A stretch of 64,000 nt of DNA from contig JACRAR010000037.1 in the NCBI GenBank assembly GCA_016234745.1, forward strand, positions 23,975 through 87,974, written 5' to 3'. The translations under genes were made by a program, and so were the position numbers. Positions 32,385 to 41,000 of the stretch are shown in pieces; position 1 is the first letter of the stretch; the number at the start of each line of letters is the position of its first letter. The DNA is from Betaproteobacteria bacterium (GTDB lineage: Bacteria; Pseudomonadota; Gammaproteobacteria; Burkholderiales; Rhodocyclaceae). The notes below the pieces were generated by a model that was given only the letters and a program-made list of their open reading frames with translations, was not told where the DNA came from and ran no database searches.

Positions 32385-33620
32385 ATGCGACTGTCCATGA
32401 TTCGATTCGATACCGTTAGGGTGGCCGGTGCCCCGAAATTTGGCGCTGAGTTGCCTGCGCTTACTGGCCTTCTAGGAACCGTTGCACCGACCGACAGGCC
32501 CCGCTCTGTCTTGATTACGCATCTGTTAGATACTGCCATTGCCTACGTTGAAGCGGTTCACAGTGTTTTCCCGGTTGCTCGTGTAGTTGCAATACCGTAC
32601 TCTGCTTCCTCCTCAGCAGTCCAAACCCTGCGGGCCAAGGGCTTTAACGTAATACTGCCGGCATCGATTCCCGATACCTTCGTTCAGTCAGAGACACAGG
32701 TTATCGAAGTCCTCAAAGAGGCATCGACTCCACTGATCGTTCAAGAAGTGGGCGGCTACTTAGCTCATGCGTCGGCTCGCTTGGCTGCCTTCCAACACTT
32801 TCTGGGCGTCGTGGAGGATACCAACAACGGGCATTGGCTCTACGAGAGTACTGGCCCTCACCCCATTCCAGTCCTGTCAATGGCTCAAAGCCCACTGAAG
32901 GCTGTTGAAGACTCGATAATCGGCGACGCCGTTCTATTCAGCATTGAGAGGATTCTAAGAGAGGAGTTCGCCGCGATCTGCCAGGGTCTAAGGAGTGCAG
33001 TCATTGGATTCGGGAAGATTGGTCGCTCAACTGCCGTCGCCCTTAAGGGCCGAGAGTCTGTTGTGTCGATCTACGATATCAACCCTGCTAAGGACATGAG
33101 TGCCAAGGTTGAGGGTTTCTTTCCAAGACCGTTGCACGATCTTCTCCCGGAATCCGAGTTGGTTGTTGGGTGTACTGGACAAACGTCGATTCGTCTCACG
33201 GACATGCCGTTCATCAAGGACGGAGCCATCCTTGCAAGCGCAACATCGAAGGCGGTGGAGTTTGCCCTGACGGACTTCGAACGTGAATGCTCGGTTGAGA
33301 AGTTTTCTGACTTGATCTGGAGATTCACGCAGCCCAGTGGGAAGCGTTTTTATGTCCTGCTACAGGGAACTCCGGTCAACTTCAGGGACGGCAGCATTTT
33401 GGGAACCATCCTCGACATGATCTACTGCGAACTTTTTCTTTGCATGCGCGAATTGGCGGCAAAGCGCGCCCCGATCGGGCTGTCGAAGTCGCCGCCCCCC
33501 ATTCAGGATGAGGTAGGCAAGGCATGGCTGAGGTCTCATTCTGATGATTTTTCACGTGCTTTAGGCGACAAAATCTGGGATTACCCGGAAAGCCTGAAGC
33601 TTGGATTGCCAAAGCCATGA
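32385..33620 (+). CDS. S-adenosylhomocysteinase-like NAD-binding protein
   Basis: This 411-residue protein resembles adenosylhomocysteinase. It has GVVEDTNNGHWLYE, an NAD-binding fold AVIGFGKIGRSTAVAL (about 205-220), and ELVVGCTGQTSIR. However, the Lys-Asp-Asn substrate triplet region reads MAQSPLKAVEDSIIGDAVLF, and the C-terminus lacks the usual tetramer tail. It may therefore act on a different nucleoside or only bind NAD. The start has a near-perfect ribosome site (AAAGGAGG, seven bases upstream). It is the last cargo gene before the distal transposon end and has no gene partner in the same operon. Confidence 0.7.
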   Translation: MRLSMIRFDTVRVAGAPKFGAELPALTGLLGTVAPTDRPRSVLITHLLDTAIAYVEAVHSVFPVARVVAIPYSASSSAVQTLRAKGFNVILPASIPDTFVQSETQVIEVLKEASTPLIVQEVGGYLAHASARLAAFQHFLGVVEDTNNGHWLYESTGPHPIPVLSMAQSPLKAVEDSIIGDAVLFSIERILREEFAAICQGLRSAVIGFGKIGRSTAVALKGRESVVSIYDINPAKDMSAKVEGFFPRPLHDLLPESELVVGCTGQTSIRLTDMPFIKDGAILASATSKAVEFALTDFERECSVEKFSDLIWRFTQPSGKRFYVLLQGTPVNFRDGSILGTILDMIYCELFLCMRELAAKRAPIGLSKSPPPIQDEVGKAWLRSHSDDFSRALGDKIWDYPESLKLGLPKP

Positions 33621-33778
33621 GCACATCAAGTCGGTAGGCTACAGAAGGCGGCTCGCTGGTCATCATTGTCGAAGCCCTCGGTACTGACTGTCCCGCGCCG
33701 CGAGCAAAGCTGCATGTTTATTGGCCCCGACTGACTATATTCCCGCCAGAGTAATGACAATCGCTGGAAATCGATGGC

Positions 33779-33873
33779 CCGACAGACTTTGCGGGATTTT
33801 TGCTATATTTCTGATTTAGTCAAATCAATGAGTTAGAAGGGCACTTTCCGACAGACTTTATTGTTTTCGATCA
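33779..33873 (-). repeat. Distal end of the Tn7-like element with two TnsB-type sites
   Basis: The outer site (33848-33873) reads CCGACAGACTTTATTG, then TTTTCGATCA, and matches the complement of the amt-proximal end at 24 of 26 positions. An inner, partial copy CCGACAGACTTTGCGGG starts at 33779. The outer site stops four bases before a second copy of the left-end sequence. Confidence 0.75.
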
Positions 33874-33877
33874 GTTA

Positions 33878-33903
33878 TGATAGGAAACAATAAAGTCTGT
33901 CGG
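33878..33903 (+). repeat. Second copy of the transposon left end
   Basis: This is a 26-base direct copy of the amt-proximal end at 4924-4949, beginning TGATAGGAAACAATAAAG. It abuts the distal end of the first element through the tetramer GTTA, and with it forms an imperfect palindrome. Only one TnsB-type site is present here. Confidence 0.75.
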
Positions 33904-33920
33904 ACCTGTGGTGGAATAGA

Positions 33921-33951
33921 CAAAGCCTGGCTCTTGCCGGGCTTTGTTTTT
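33921..33951 (+). terminator. Rho-independent terminator after the second left end
   Basis: CAAAGCCTGGC and GCCGGGCTTTG (33921-33931 and 33936-33946) form an 11-pair stem with one G-T pair and a four-base loop. A run of five T follows at 33947-33951. It is related in position and sequence to the hairpin at 4987-5020. Confidence 0.8.
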
Positions 33952-34018
33952 GGGGCGATTAGTTATTGAGCCTGCTTATCGGCCTTATGTTGAGCTCCAC
34001 ATAAGGCGGAGTTCAGAT

Positions 34019-34142
34019 CAGACGATCTCTGCAGTTCGGTGGACCTGCAGCAATTGTCAGAAAAGCGAGTTTCTCTAATTCTTCGTTCCGAGCTGTGGCC
34101 AAGTTGAAGAGAAGTGTGCGGAAGGGGGCGTTATGTTCAGCG
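34019..34142 (+). pseudogene. Truncated second copy of the small zinc-ribbon gene and its downstream sequence
   Basis: Codons 34019-34078 encode QTISAVRWTCSNCQKSEFL and a stop, homologous to the end of the 56-residue protein encoded at 16842-17012. The following 64 bases also match. The 5' part is absent, and upstream lies the transposon end and its hairpin. It marks a deletion that removed the transposition genes of the second element. Confidence 0.65.
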
Positions 34143-34533
34143 ACCGCTTATTGGCGGTGAATCTGAAATGTTGAAGGGCGGTTCTACGCCATCAAGCCGA
34201 CGTACACCTCAAGATTTTGACAGGCCGCTTTAACCTCGACTGCGGTCATCAACTATCACGCACGGCGGTGAGTCATCGATTCTCGTTTGAACGGGAGCTC
34301 CCCGAAGACCTCAGTGCCCGCCTTTCGACCCCAAGCCGACTGATTGTTGTTTGCGCGAGGCTGATTACCCATGGTGCGCGCCTTACATTACCTAGGCCAA
34401 ACCAACTCCAACTGCTTGTCGAGCTAAGCAATTCTGCTTCTGATGGGTGGGTAGCAAAGTTCGCGCGCCACGGGTAATTTTCGCCGCGCGACAACAGAAT
34501 TGAGGCAAAATGACGGAAAAAAGAGGAATATTC
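34143..34533. other. Leader region upstream of the binding-protein gene
   Basis: No convincing gene is visible. The last 30 bases contain two possible ribosome sites (TGAGG near 34500 and AGAGGAA near 34524) for the two candidate starts of the next gene. Confidence 0.4.
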
Positions 34534-35544
34534 ATGAGAACGCGCGCGCTATACGCATTTGTCCTCGCATTTCTTGCATTAGTTACTGGCGCACAGGCTT
34601 TTGAAAAGATCGTGATCAGCGCGCCCGGACCGCGCAACCTTTCCTATCTACCGGTAGACCTGATCCCAGCCATCGGTGCCGACAGGGAAGAAGGCGTCCT
34701 GCTTCAGATCCAGCGCACCGGCGGCGGCGCGGTGGCACTTAACAACCTGATTACCCGTGACGCCGACTTCGCCGTCGCCGGCTTTCCAGCTGCGATGTCA
34801 CTGAGCAGCAACGGCGGCGATGTAATCGGCATCGCGGCGGTGGATGACGCGCCGATGTTTGTACTTATGGTGCGCTCCGGGCTAAAGGGCCATGTCAAGC
34901 GTATCGCCGACCTGCGTGGCAAGGTGATCGGCGTCAATACCAGTACCAAGAATAGCAAAACGACTTCGCAGCAGCTGGCCGAGCTGTTGCTCAAGTCCGA
35001 CGGCGTTGACCTCGACAGGGTGCGCATCGTGCCCGCCGGGCAGAGCTGGGTTGAGCAGTCTTCACTGATGATCTCCGGCACCGCCGACGCAGTGATGGGC
35101 GACGAACCCTTTGCTTCACGACTGGCTGCAGACGGCAAGGTCTTCTTTCTTGCCAACCTGGCCGATCCGGGGACAACGCAGAGAATATCCGGCGCCAAGT
35201 TTCTGCATGCGACGCTGGAAACACGCAGCGATATGATCCGCGACGCGCCGCAGAAGGTGGAGAAGATGGTCCGCATGATGGTGAAATCGCTGCAGTGGAT
35301 CGCAAAGCACAAGCCGGAAGAGGTGGTGGACCAGCTGAAGGTAACCGACCCCGAGGAGCGCACCTCGCTGTTGCTGGCGTTGCGTAAATATCCGAACGTC
35401 TTCAGCCGCGACGGCAAGTTCTCTACCCGCCAACTGCAGGAGACCGAGGTCTTTTTCCACAAGACCAGCGAAGGCGATGTCAAGGCGCAAAGCCTGAAAA
35501 TCGAGAGCATCATCGACGATCGATGGGCAGGCCGCAGCCAGTAA
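34534..35544 (+). CDS. Periplasmic substrate-binding protein, NMT1/SsuA type
   Basis: This 336-residue protein begins with a signal peptide (MRTRALYAFVLAFLALVTGAQA, about 22 residues) and continues as a type-2 periplasmic binding fold: LPVDLIPAIGADREEGV, then DADFAVAGFPAAMSL, and ADLRGKVIGVNT, as in ABC-type nitrate, sulfonate and taurine binding proteins. No permease or ATPase gene is adjacent. Instead it overlaps a membrane GGDEF-EAL gene by 22 bases, so it may act as the periplasmic sensor that regulates that enzyme. ATG 34534 follows AGAGGAA; ATG 34510 is an alternative. Confidence 0.8.
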   Translation: MRTRALYAFVLAFLALVTGAQAFEKIVISAPGPRNLSYLPVDLIPAIGADREEGVLLQIQRTGGGAVALNNLITRDADFAVAGFPAAMSLSSNGGDVIGIAAVDDAPMFVLMVRSGLKGHVKRIADLRGKVIGVNTSTKNSKTTSQQLAELLLKSDGVDLDRVRIVPAGQSWVEQSSLMISGTADAVMGDEPFASRLAADGKVFFLANLADPGTTQRISGAKFLHATLETRSDMIRDAPQKVEKMVRMMVKSLQWIAKHKPEEVVDQLKVTDPEERTSLLLALRKYPNVFSRDGKFSTRQLQETEVFFHKTSEGDVKAQSLKIESIIDDRWAGRSQ

Positions 35545-38306
35545 GCGCACGGCGGCGATCGATTGCTCACCAGGCAGCCCTGCGGCTGATCTTCAGCCTG
35601 GCGCTGTTTGTCGTGCTGCTCGGCTTCTCGAGCTACAAACTTTATTCGGTCGCGCTGCAGAAGTCGGCGCATGAGCGCGCTGGGGATTTGGCGACCTTCT
35701 ACCGGACGCGCCTCATGCAGCTGGATCGCGACTGGGAACTCCAGGCGCGCGACTTCAAGGTGCGGCTCGAAATCGCGCGTCTGCTGGAGGACAAGAAAAC
35801 CGGCATTATCAACCTTCAGGCATTCATGACCTTGCAGGGCACCAACCGGCGCTTCCAGTACCTGCTGATTCAAGATCGGATTGGCGGCAAGATATTTGAA
35901 TTCGGCACGGATCTCGACCTGAAGAGTATTCCCATTCCGATAGGGCGGGATGACGGCTGGTATTTCGCTTTGGAGAACGGAAATCTGTACCGCGTGTTCG
36001 TCGTGCCAATCTGGCTCGGCGAGACTGGAACGGGCCGCATGGCAATTTTCTACCAGATCGACAACTCGCTGTTGTTCAACCTGGCGACGCCGGACATCAT
36101 GCTGATAGCCAAGCACAATGGAAAGCCTATTGCCAGTTCGGCTGGACAGGCAGGAGTGGAATCGGCGAAGCTGCTGTCCACAAGAGCGGCGGAGGTCGAG
36201 GAACGGGAGATTTCCTGGAGTGGAAATGCTGCCGACCAGACGGTACTCTGCATCGTTGCACCGATCAAAGTGCTGTTTACCAAGACGGAATTGGTGGTCG
36301 GCGCTGCCACGATTCCGATTATCGACGGCTTGATCCTCTGGTTCACGCTTGGCTTCTGGCTGATGCGTAACGCTCGCCGCATCAGGGAACTCGGCGGCGC
36401 CGTCGAGGAATTCTCCATTCAGCAAAGGCCAACCGCGGCGCTGGACCAAAAGCTCGATATGGCGAGTGGCGAACAAATTGACGAAATCAGCGAAGTGGCC
36501 GGCGCCATCGAGGACATGGCCGAGCAGACCTTGCAGCGCGAACGCGAACGCCAAAGAGAGGAAGCCCAGCACCACCTCTGGTCCATGGTCTTCGCCAACA
36601 GCCACGAGGCCGTGGTCATCACCGACCGTGACAACAACATTCTGACGGTAAATGCCGCCTTTACCCACTTAACCGGCTACGCTGAGGACGAGGCCATTGG
36701 CCGCAACCCGCGGATTCTTTCCTCCGGCCGCGAGACGCCCGAGTTTTATACAGCGATGTGGCAGCAACTCGAAGAACAAGGCAGTTGGTCCGGCGAACTC
36801 CAGGACCGACGCAAAGACGGTTCGCTGTATCCCAAGTGGCTCAGCATCAGCGTGGTGCGCGATAGCGACGGCAATGTGACCAACTACGTCGGCACCTTCC
36901 TCGACATCACCGAGCGCAAGCAGAACGAGGAACAACTCATCTATCTCGCGAGTCATGATGCACTTACCGGATTGCCTAATCGCCACCTGCTGCTCGACCG
37001 GCTGCAAAGCGCTGTCAGTCTCTCGCATCGGAGCAACGAGGTCATCGGCCTGCTGTTCCTCGACCTCGACAACTTCAAGTGGGTCAACGATTCGCTGGGG
37101 CACGCCAGCGGCGACAAGCTGTTGATGGCCGTCGCCACGCGCCTGAAGGACACGGTGCGCGTCTCCGATACCGTGGCGCGCCTCGGCGGTGATGAATTTG
37201 TGGTGCTGCTGACGCAGGCAGCCAGTGACCTTGAAATCGCGCAGATCGCCAGTAAGATCATCGATGCCATCGCGCGTCCACTAGACTTGTCGGGTCACGA
37301 CTTTCACGTTACCACGTCGATGGGTATCAGCACCTTCCCCAACGACGGCGAAGACGCGACAACCCTGCTTAAGCACGCTGATACGGCGATGTACACCGCC
37401 AAGGCAGCCGGCAAGAACCAGTACCGCTATTTCGACCCTGCCATGAATCGCAGTGCGGTTGAGCGCATCGAGCTTGAACAGGACCTGCGGCAGGCTTTGA
37501 ATCGCGGCGAATTCGAGTTGTACTACCAGCCCAAACTTTGTGTCGCCAGGAACTCGATTTGCGGCGCTGAGGCGCTGATCCGCTGGCGGCATCCACGGCT
37601 CGGTATTGTCGCACCGGCCAAATTCATTCCACTGGCCGAGGAAACCTCGCTCATCATCGAAATCGGCGAGTGGGTGATCCACTCCGCTTGCCGGCAGACA
37701 GTCGCGTGGCAGGAGGAAGGTATCCTGCTGCGTGGCGTGGCGGTGAACCTCTCGGCGATCCAGCTCGAATCGGACAGCTTTGTTGACTCCGTTAAACGTA
37801 TTCTCGAAGAAACCGGCGCGTCGACCGACGCCATCGAGTTCGAACTCACCGAGAGCATGGTATTGCGCAACCCCGAGCGTTCAGTGGTGACGTTGAACCG
37901 CCTGCGCCAGCTCGGTATCCGCCTTGCACTGGACGACTTCGGCACTGGCTATTCGAGCCTTTCCTACCTCAAACGCCTGCCCATCGATACGCTGAAGATC
38001 GACCGCAGCTTCATTGAAGGCCTGCCGGAGGAGGCAGACGATGCGCAGATTGTGCGCATGATCATCGCGTTGGCGAAGTCGGTCCGTCTCGAAGTGGTTG
38101 CCGAGGGTATCGAGACCTCAGCACAGCGCGACTTACTCACAGAATTAAGCTGCGAGTTTCTCCAGGGCTACCTGATCTCGAAGCCTCTGCCGGCAGAAGA
38201 GTTCCGCGCCCTGCTCATCGTCCCTGGTTGCGCCGGTTGTGGCCTGCCGAAACGCTGTGACTCTCCAACAGATTGGAGCAACAGCGAAGAATCCAAGACG
38301 AAATAG
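35523..38306 (+). CDS. Membrane PAS-GGDEF-EAL protein (cyclic di-GMP metabolism)
   Basis: The 927-residue protein has two membrane segments (about 20-40 and 260-280) that enclose a periplasmic sensor region. A HAMP-like helix, a PAS domain (about 355-465), a GGDEF domain with an intact RLGGDEFVVLL, and an EAL domain with AEALIRW and the metal-site regions DDFGTGYSSL and EVVAEGIE follow. Both catalytic motifs look intact, so it could make and degrade cyclic di-GMP. The gene overlaps the upstream periplasmic binding protein, which probably controls it. The C-terminal tail has four cysteines. It is transposon cargo by position. Confidence 0.9.
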   Translation: MGRPQPVSARRRSIAHQAALRLIFSLALFVVLLGFSSYKLYSVALQKSAHERAGDLATFYRTRLMQLDRDWELQARDFKVRLEIARLLEDKKTGIINLQAFMTLQGTNRRFQYLLIQDRIGGKIFEFGTDLDLKSIPIPIGRDDGWYFALENGNLYRVFVVPIWLGETGTGRMAIFYQIDNSLLFNLATPDIMLIAKHNGKPIASSAGQAGVESAKLLSTRAAEVEEREISWSGNAADQTVLCIVAPIKVLFTKTELVVGAATIPIIDGLILWFTLGFWLMRNARRIRELGGAVEEFSIQQRPTAALDQKLDMASGEQIDEISEVAGAIEDMAEQTLQRERERQREEAQHHLWSMVFANSHEAVVITDRDNNILTVNAAFTHLTGYAEDEAIGRNPRILSSGRETPEFYTAMWQQLEEQGSWSGELQDRRKDGSLYPKWLSISVVRDSDGNVTNYVGTFLDITERKQNEEQLIYLASHDALTGLPNRHLLLDRLQSAVSLSHRSNEVIGLLFLDLDNFKWVNDSLGHASGDKLLMAVATRLKDTVRVSDTVARLGGDEFVVLLTQAASDLEIAQIASKIIDAIARPLDLSGHDFHVTTSMGISTFPNDGEDATTLLKHADTAMYTAKAAGKNQYRYFDPAMNRSAVERIELEQDLRQALNRGEFELYYQPKLCVARNSICGAEALIRWRHPRLGIVAPAKFIPLAEETSLIIEIGEWVIHSACRQTVAWQEEGILLRGVAVNLSAIQLESDSFVDSVKRILEETGASTDAIEFELTESMVLRNPERSVVTLNRLRQLGIRLALDDFGTGYSSLSYLKRLPIDTLKIDRSFIEGLPEEADDAQIVRMIIALAKSVRLEVVAEGIETSAQRDLLTELSCEFLQGYLISKPLPAEEFRALLIVPGCAGCGLPKRCDSPTDWSNSEESKTK

Positions 38307-38603
38307 TGTCGTACTGCTCGTATGAACTGCCTGCCCTGGTATTCAACGGCATCAGAAACAGGCGAATTGCTAGGGGCACGGACCTGTCCGCCGAGTTCTT
38401 TGAAGGCGGCCCCTCAGACCGCCGGCACTGATTCCCTCGCCGGCGGCACGGCAATGGCGGCTGTACACCATGGATGACTCAGTGACCAATGGCCGGTTCG
38501 GAGAAGCCAAACGAGAAGGTCGGGTTGAGGTGTCGGACTTTGGGGCACCCAAGATCCACCTTTCGATGAACGTTCCGTTCCATGTGTGTTGTGTTTACTG
38601 GGG
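38307..38603. other. Gap before the second right-end repeat
   Basis: I see no gene. The stretch contains only short frames in both directions. Confidence 0.4.
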
Positions 38604-38629
38604 CCGATAGACTTTATTGTTCACGATCA
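38604..38629 (-). repeat. Second right-end-like transposon repeat
   Basis: The sequence begins CCGATAGACTTTATTG and ends CACGATCA. It matches the distal end of the first element at 23 of 26 positions and has the same orientation, so it is the likely outer end of the second element. Confidence 0.6.
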
Positions 38630-38647
38630 AGGCGTTGCTTCTTGCAG

Positions 38648-38890
38648 TTAGAGCCAGCGCATGCGTCTGCTGTCATCCCGAAACATTTCGCCTGTCCTGA
38701 TGGACAGCAGGTCGCATCTGCTCAAGCCAATATCCTTCAAATCGGTATCGCTGAAGTTTTCCAGAATGTCATAGTCATTGCGCGAAGCGCGCCATTGCCT
38801 CAGTTTGCCCACCAGATTTGGCAACCATTGCAGCAGCCGGCGATGGTCAGCGCTATCGGTGCTGTCGATGAGAAACAGAGCCTTCTCCAT
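38648..38890 (-). CDS. DUF1127 small protein
   Basis: This 80-residue protein has the DUF1127 (YjiS-like) core NFSDTDLKDIGLSRCDL near residues 48-64, preceded by an Arg/Trp-containing helix (LVGKLRQWRASRND). Relatives in alphaproteobacteria bind RNA or influence phosphate and carbon metabolism, but the role here is unknown. ATG 38890 follows GGGAG at the right spacing; a TTG nine bases upstream is in frame but has no spacing to that site. It lies just outside the second transposon end. Confidence 0.75.
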   Translation of the reverse strand: MEKALFLIDSTDSADHRRLLQWLPNLVGKLRQWRASRNDYDILENFSDTDLKDIGLSRCDLLSIRTGEMFRDDSRRMRWL

Positions 38891-39137
38891 AATTTTCAAC
38901 TCCCGCTGAGTTCATGTGGCTACGGAATGTAGTGGCATTGGGAGCAGAAAACCATGGCGGTTAACGACAAAAAAACCGCGAAATCGGACAGCCCTGGGTG
39001 ATGTCCTTTTTTGCGTTATCCGTGTCCGAAAAGCGGGTTGATTTCTTGTGTTGTCGCGGATAAGCTTGGACATCCATTATTTCTGCCAGGTGGTCCTTCG
39101 GTTAGGATCGTGCGGCAGTGCTGGAGGAGCCGTCCAA

Positions 39138-40148
39138 ATGAAAGCGACCGATATTTACTTCCTCATTCTTCCTGGAGCCGTGCTCATGGATCTTGCGGGC
39201 GTCGGCGAGCCTTTCCGCTTCGCCAAGCGCTTTGGCGCAGAATTTCGTTTGCATTTCATCGGGCCCAAGGCCCTGCCCAAGACTTTTCTCGGCCTGACCC
39301 TCCAGGGCGTTGAAGATCTGCCGCAGTCCCTGCCATCTGACGCGATCATTTTTGCGCCCTGCGTTGCATTGACCCCCGATTTTCCGCGTCCCGAAGCCAA
39401 GCAGGCAGCGGCATGGCTGGCTGAGACAGTCCAGTCCGACCACATTCTTTGTACCGTTTGCACGGGCGCTTTCCTGGCGGCCATGAGCGGTTTGCTGGAT
39501 GGGCGGCAATGCACCACGCACTACATGTACACCGAAAGACTGGCTCAGGATTACCCGAGACTGAATGTCGTCGAGAACCGCATCTTCGTCCAGGACGGCA
39601 ATGTGTATTCCAGCGCGGGGGTCACCGCGGGTGTCGATCTTGCCCTGCACCTGATTTCCGAGCGTGCCGGACCGCTGGTGGCGCGCGAAGTCGCCAAGTT
39701 TCTGGTGATCTACATGCGCCGGACAGGCAACGATCCGCAATTCTCGCCTTGGCTGGCGCACCGCAATCACATCCATCCGCGCATCCACGCAGTGCAGGAT
39801 CTGATCATTCGCGACCCGTGCGCGGAATGGACGGTTGCCGAGCTGGCCGAGCGGATTCATACCAGTCCGCGCAACCTGACCCGGCTGTTCAAGACCCACG
39901 CCGGGATACCGCCGCTCACCTATCTCAGAAAGGTGCGAACTGCGGGGGCCAAGGAACTTATGACGAATTCCAGTCTGAGCATGGAGCGGGTCGCAGAGAT
40001 GGCCGGCTTTACTTCGGCCGAGCAGATGCGCCGCGCCTGGCGAAAATTCGAGCAGACGCCCCCGGCCGGGAGGCGCCAAGCAAGTCGGACTGACCCAGAG
40101 ATTGCCGTGAATAGAGAAAGAGGAACCTATGAACAAAGTCTTGTATGA
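39138..40148 (+). CDS. GlxA-family regulator: DJ-1/PfpI domain plus AraC-type HTH
   Basis: This 336-residue protein has an N-terminal DJ-1/PfpI-like domain with a nucleophile-elbow region CTVCTGAFLAAMSGLL, and a C-terminal AraC/XylS double helix-turn-helix (AELAERIHTSPRNLTRLFK, then ERVAEMAGFTSAEQMRRAW). Such proteins activate catabolic genes in response to small molecules. ATG 39138 has GGAGGAG upstream. It overlaps the start of the crotonase gene by 20 bases, so the two are one unit. Confidence 0.88.
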   Translation: MKATDIYFLILPGAVLMDLAGVGEPFRFAKRFGAEFRLHFIGPKALPKTFLGLTLQGVEDLPQSLPSDAIIFAPCVALTPDFPRPEAKQAAAWLAETVQSDHILCTVCTGAFLAAMSGLLDGRQCTTHYMYTERLAQDYPRLNVVENRIFVQDGNVYSSAGVTAGVDLALHLISERAGPLVAREVAKFLVIYMRRTGNDPQFSPWLAHRNHIHPRIHAVQDLIIRDPCAEWTVAELAERIHTSPRNLTRLFKTHAGIPPLTYLRKVRTAGAKELMTNSSLSMERVAEMAGFTSAEQMRRAWRKFEQTPPAGRRQASRTDPEIAVNRERGTYEQSLV

Positions 40149-40899
40149 AAAGAAGGGACGCATCGCTTACGTCACATTGAATCGTCCCGAGGCGCTGAAT
40201 GCGTTTGACGATGAGTTGAATCGGGAATTATGGGAGGTCTGGCGCGATTTCGCCGCCGATGCGGAGCGGGATGTGGCGATCCTCACGGGAAGCGGCAAGG
40301 CCTTCAGCGCAGGCGCCGATCTCAAGACGTATATTCCGCAGTGGGAACAGGCCAACATGCTCGACGTCCGGCGCAACGCGGCCTGCGGCCTGGGGGGCGG
40401 CCTGACGCGCGGCCAGCATCGTCTCGCCAAGCCGGTGATCTGCGCCATCAACGGCCACGCCTTTGGCGGCGGATTCGAACTGGCGCTGGCCTGCGACATC
40501 CGGATTGCCGCCGAAACCGCCAAGTTCGGCGTATTCGAGATGCGTTTCGGCATCCATCAGGGCGACGGCGGTTTGGTGCGCCTGGTGGCGATCGCAGGAA
40601 CGGCGGTGGCACTCGATCTGACGCTGACGGGACGCGAAGTGCTGGCGGACGAAGCCTTGCGGCTCGGCCTGGTCACTCGCGTGGTGCCGGCAGGCGAAGT
40701 GATGTCCACTGCAGAAGCCTATGCGGCGATGATCCTGCGCAACGGACAGCAGGCGGTGCGTTCGGCGAAGGAGACCATTCTGGACATCGTCGGACGGCAA
40801 CTCGACGATGCGCTGCGGCTGGAAGCCATCAACGGTTACTCGAGCGTCGGCGATTTCAGCGAAGTCCGCCAGCGGCTCGACCGGCATTTCTCAAAGTGA
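40129..40899 (+). CDS. Enoyl-CoA hydratase/isomerase family (crotonase) protein
   Basis: This 256-residue protein carries the crotonase fold: GKAFSAGADLKTY and NGHAFGGGFELALACDIRIA form the CoA pocket and oxyanion hole, followed by FGIHQGDGGLVRLVAI. The first catalytic Glu of true hydratases may correspond to the Glu in FEMRFG, while the second position seems to be Asp in ALDLTLTG, so the exact reaction is open. It is co-transcribed with the GlxA-type regulator and ends before a strong terminator. ATG 40129 has the site AAAGAGGAA. Confidence 0.85.
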   Translation: MNKVLYEKKGRIAYVTLNRPEALNAFDDELNRELWEVWRDFAADAERDVAILTGSGKAFSAGADLKTYIPQWEQANMLDVRRNAACGLGGGLTRGQHRLAKPVICAINGHAFGGGFELALACDIRIAAETAKFGVFEMRFGIHQGDGGLVRLVAIAGTAVALDLTLTGREVLADEALRLGLVTRVVPAGEVMSTAEAYAAMILRNGQQAVRSAKETILDIVGRQLDDALRLEAINGYSSVGDFSEVRQRLDRHFSK

Positions 40900-41000
40900 A
40901 TCGCTGCGGAAAAGACGACGAAAGCTTAACGAAGTACTTTGGAAAGTAGGCCAGACATTACCTCGACAACGCTGCTCAGGTCAGCTGGATTCGGTGCTGC

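Larger units (their letters stand above)
4924..33873. mobile_element. Tn7-like transposon of about 29 kb with archaeal-type lipid cargo
   Basis: The element is bounded by inverted ends. The amt-proximal end begins TGATAGGAAACAATAAAG at 4924, and the distal end reads CTTTATTGTTTTCGATCA and stops at 33873. The outer 26 bases of the two ends match at 24 positions. Both contain AACAATAAAGTCT, which closely resembles the TnsB-binding repeats of Tn7. Inside are tniQ, tnsA, tnsB and tnsC homologues and several cargo modules, and the interior has visibly lower GC than the flanks. The tetramer GTTA precedes the left end and follows the right end, and may be part of a target duplication, although Tn7 normally makes five bases. 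As in Tn7, tnsA lies closest to the target-gene side and tnsABC read away from it. Confidence 0.8.
33878..38629. mobile_element. Probable deleted Tn7-like element (second copy) carrying a GGDEF-EAL module
   Basis: A left-end repeat identical over 26 bases to 4924-4949 starts at 33878, and a right-end-like repeat (23 of 26 bases as in the first element) ends at 38629. Just inside the left end are a related terminator hairpin and the truncated 3' half of the small zinc-ribbon gene that follows tnsC in the first element. So the transposition genes of this copy seem to have been lost by deletion, and a binding-protein/GGDEF-EAL pair remains as cargo. No clear target duplication was found. The boundaries are inferred. 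Confidence 0.5.

Noticed and set aside
34217..34477. An 86-codon frame between the second left end and the binding-protein gene
   Set aside because: The start has no ribosome site and the sequence looks like random translation of intergenic DNA.
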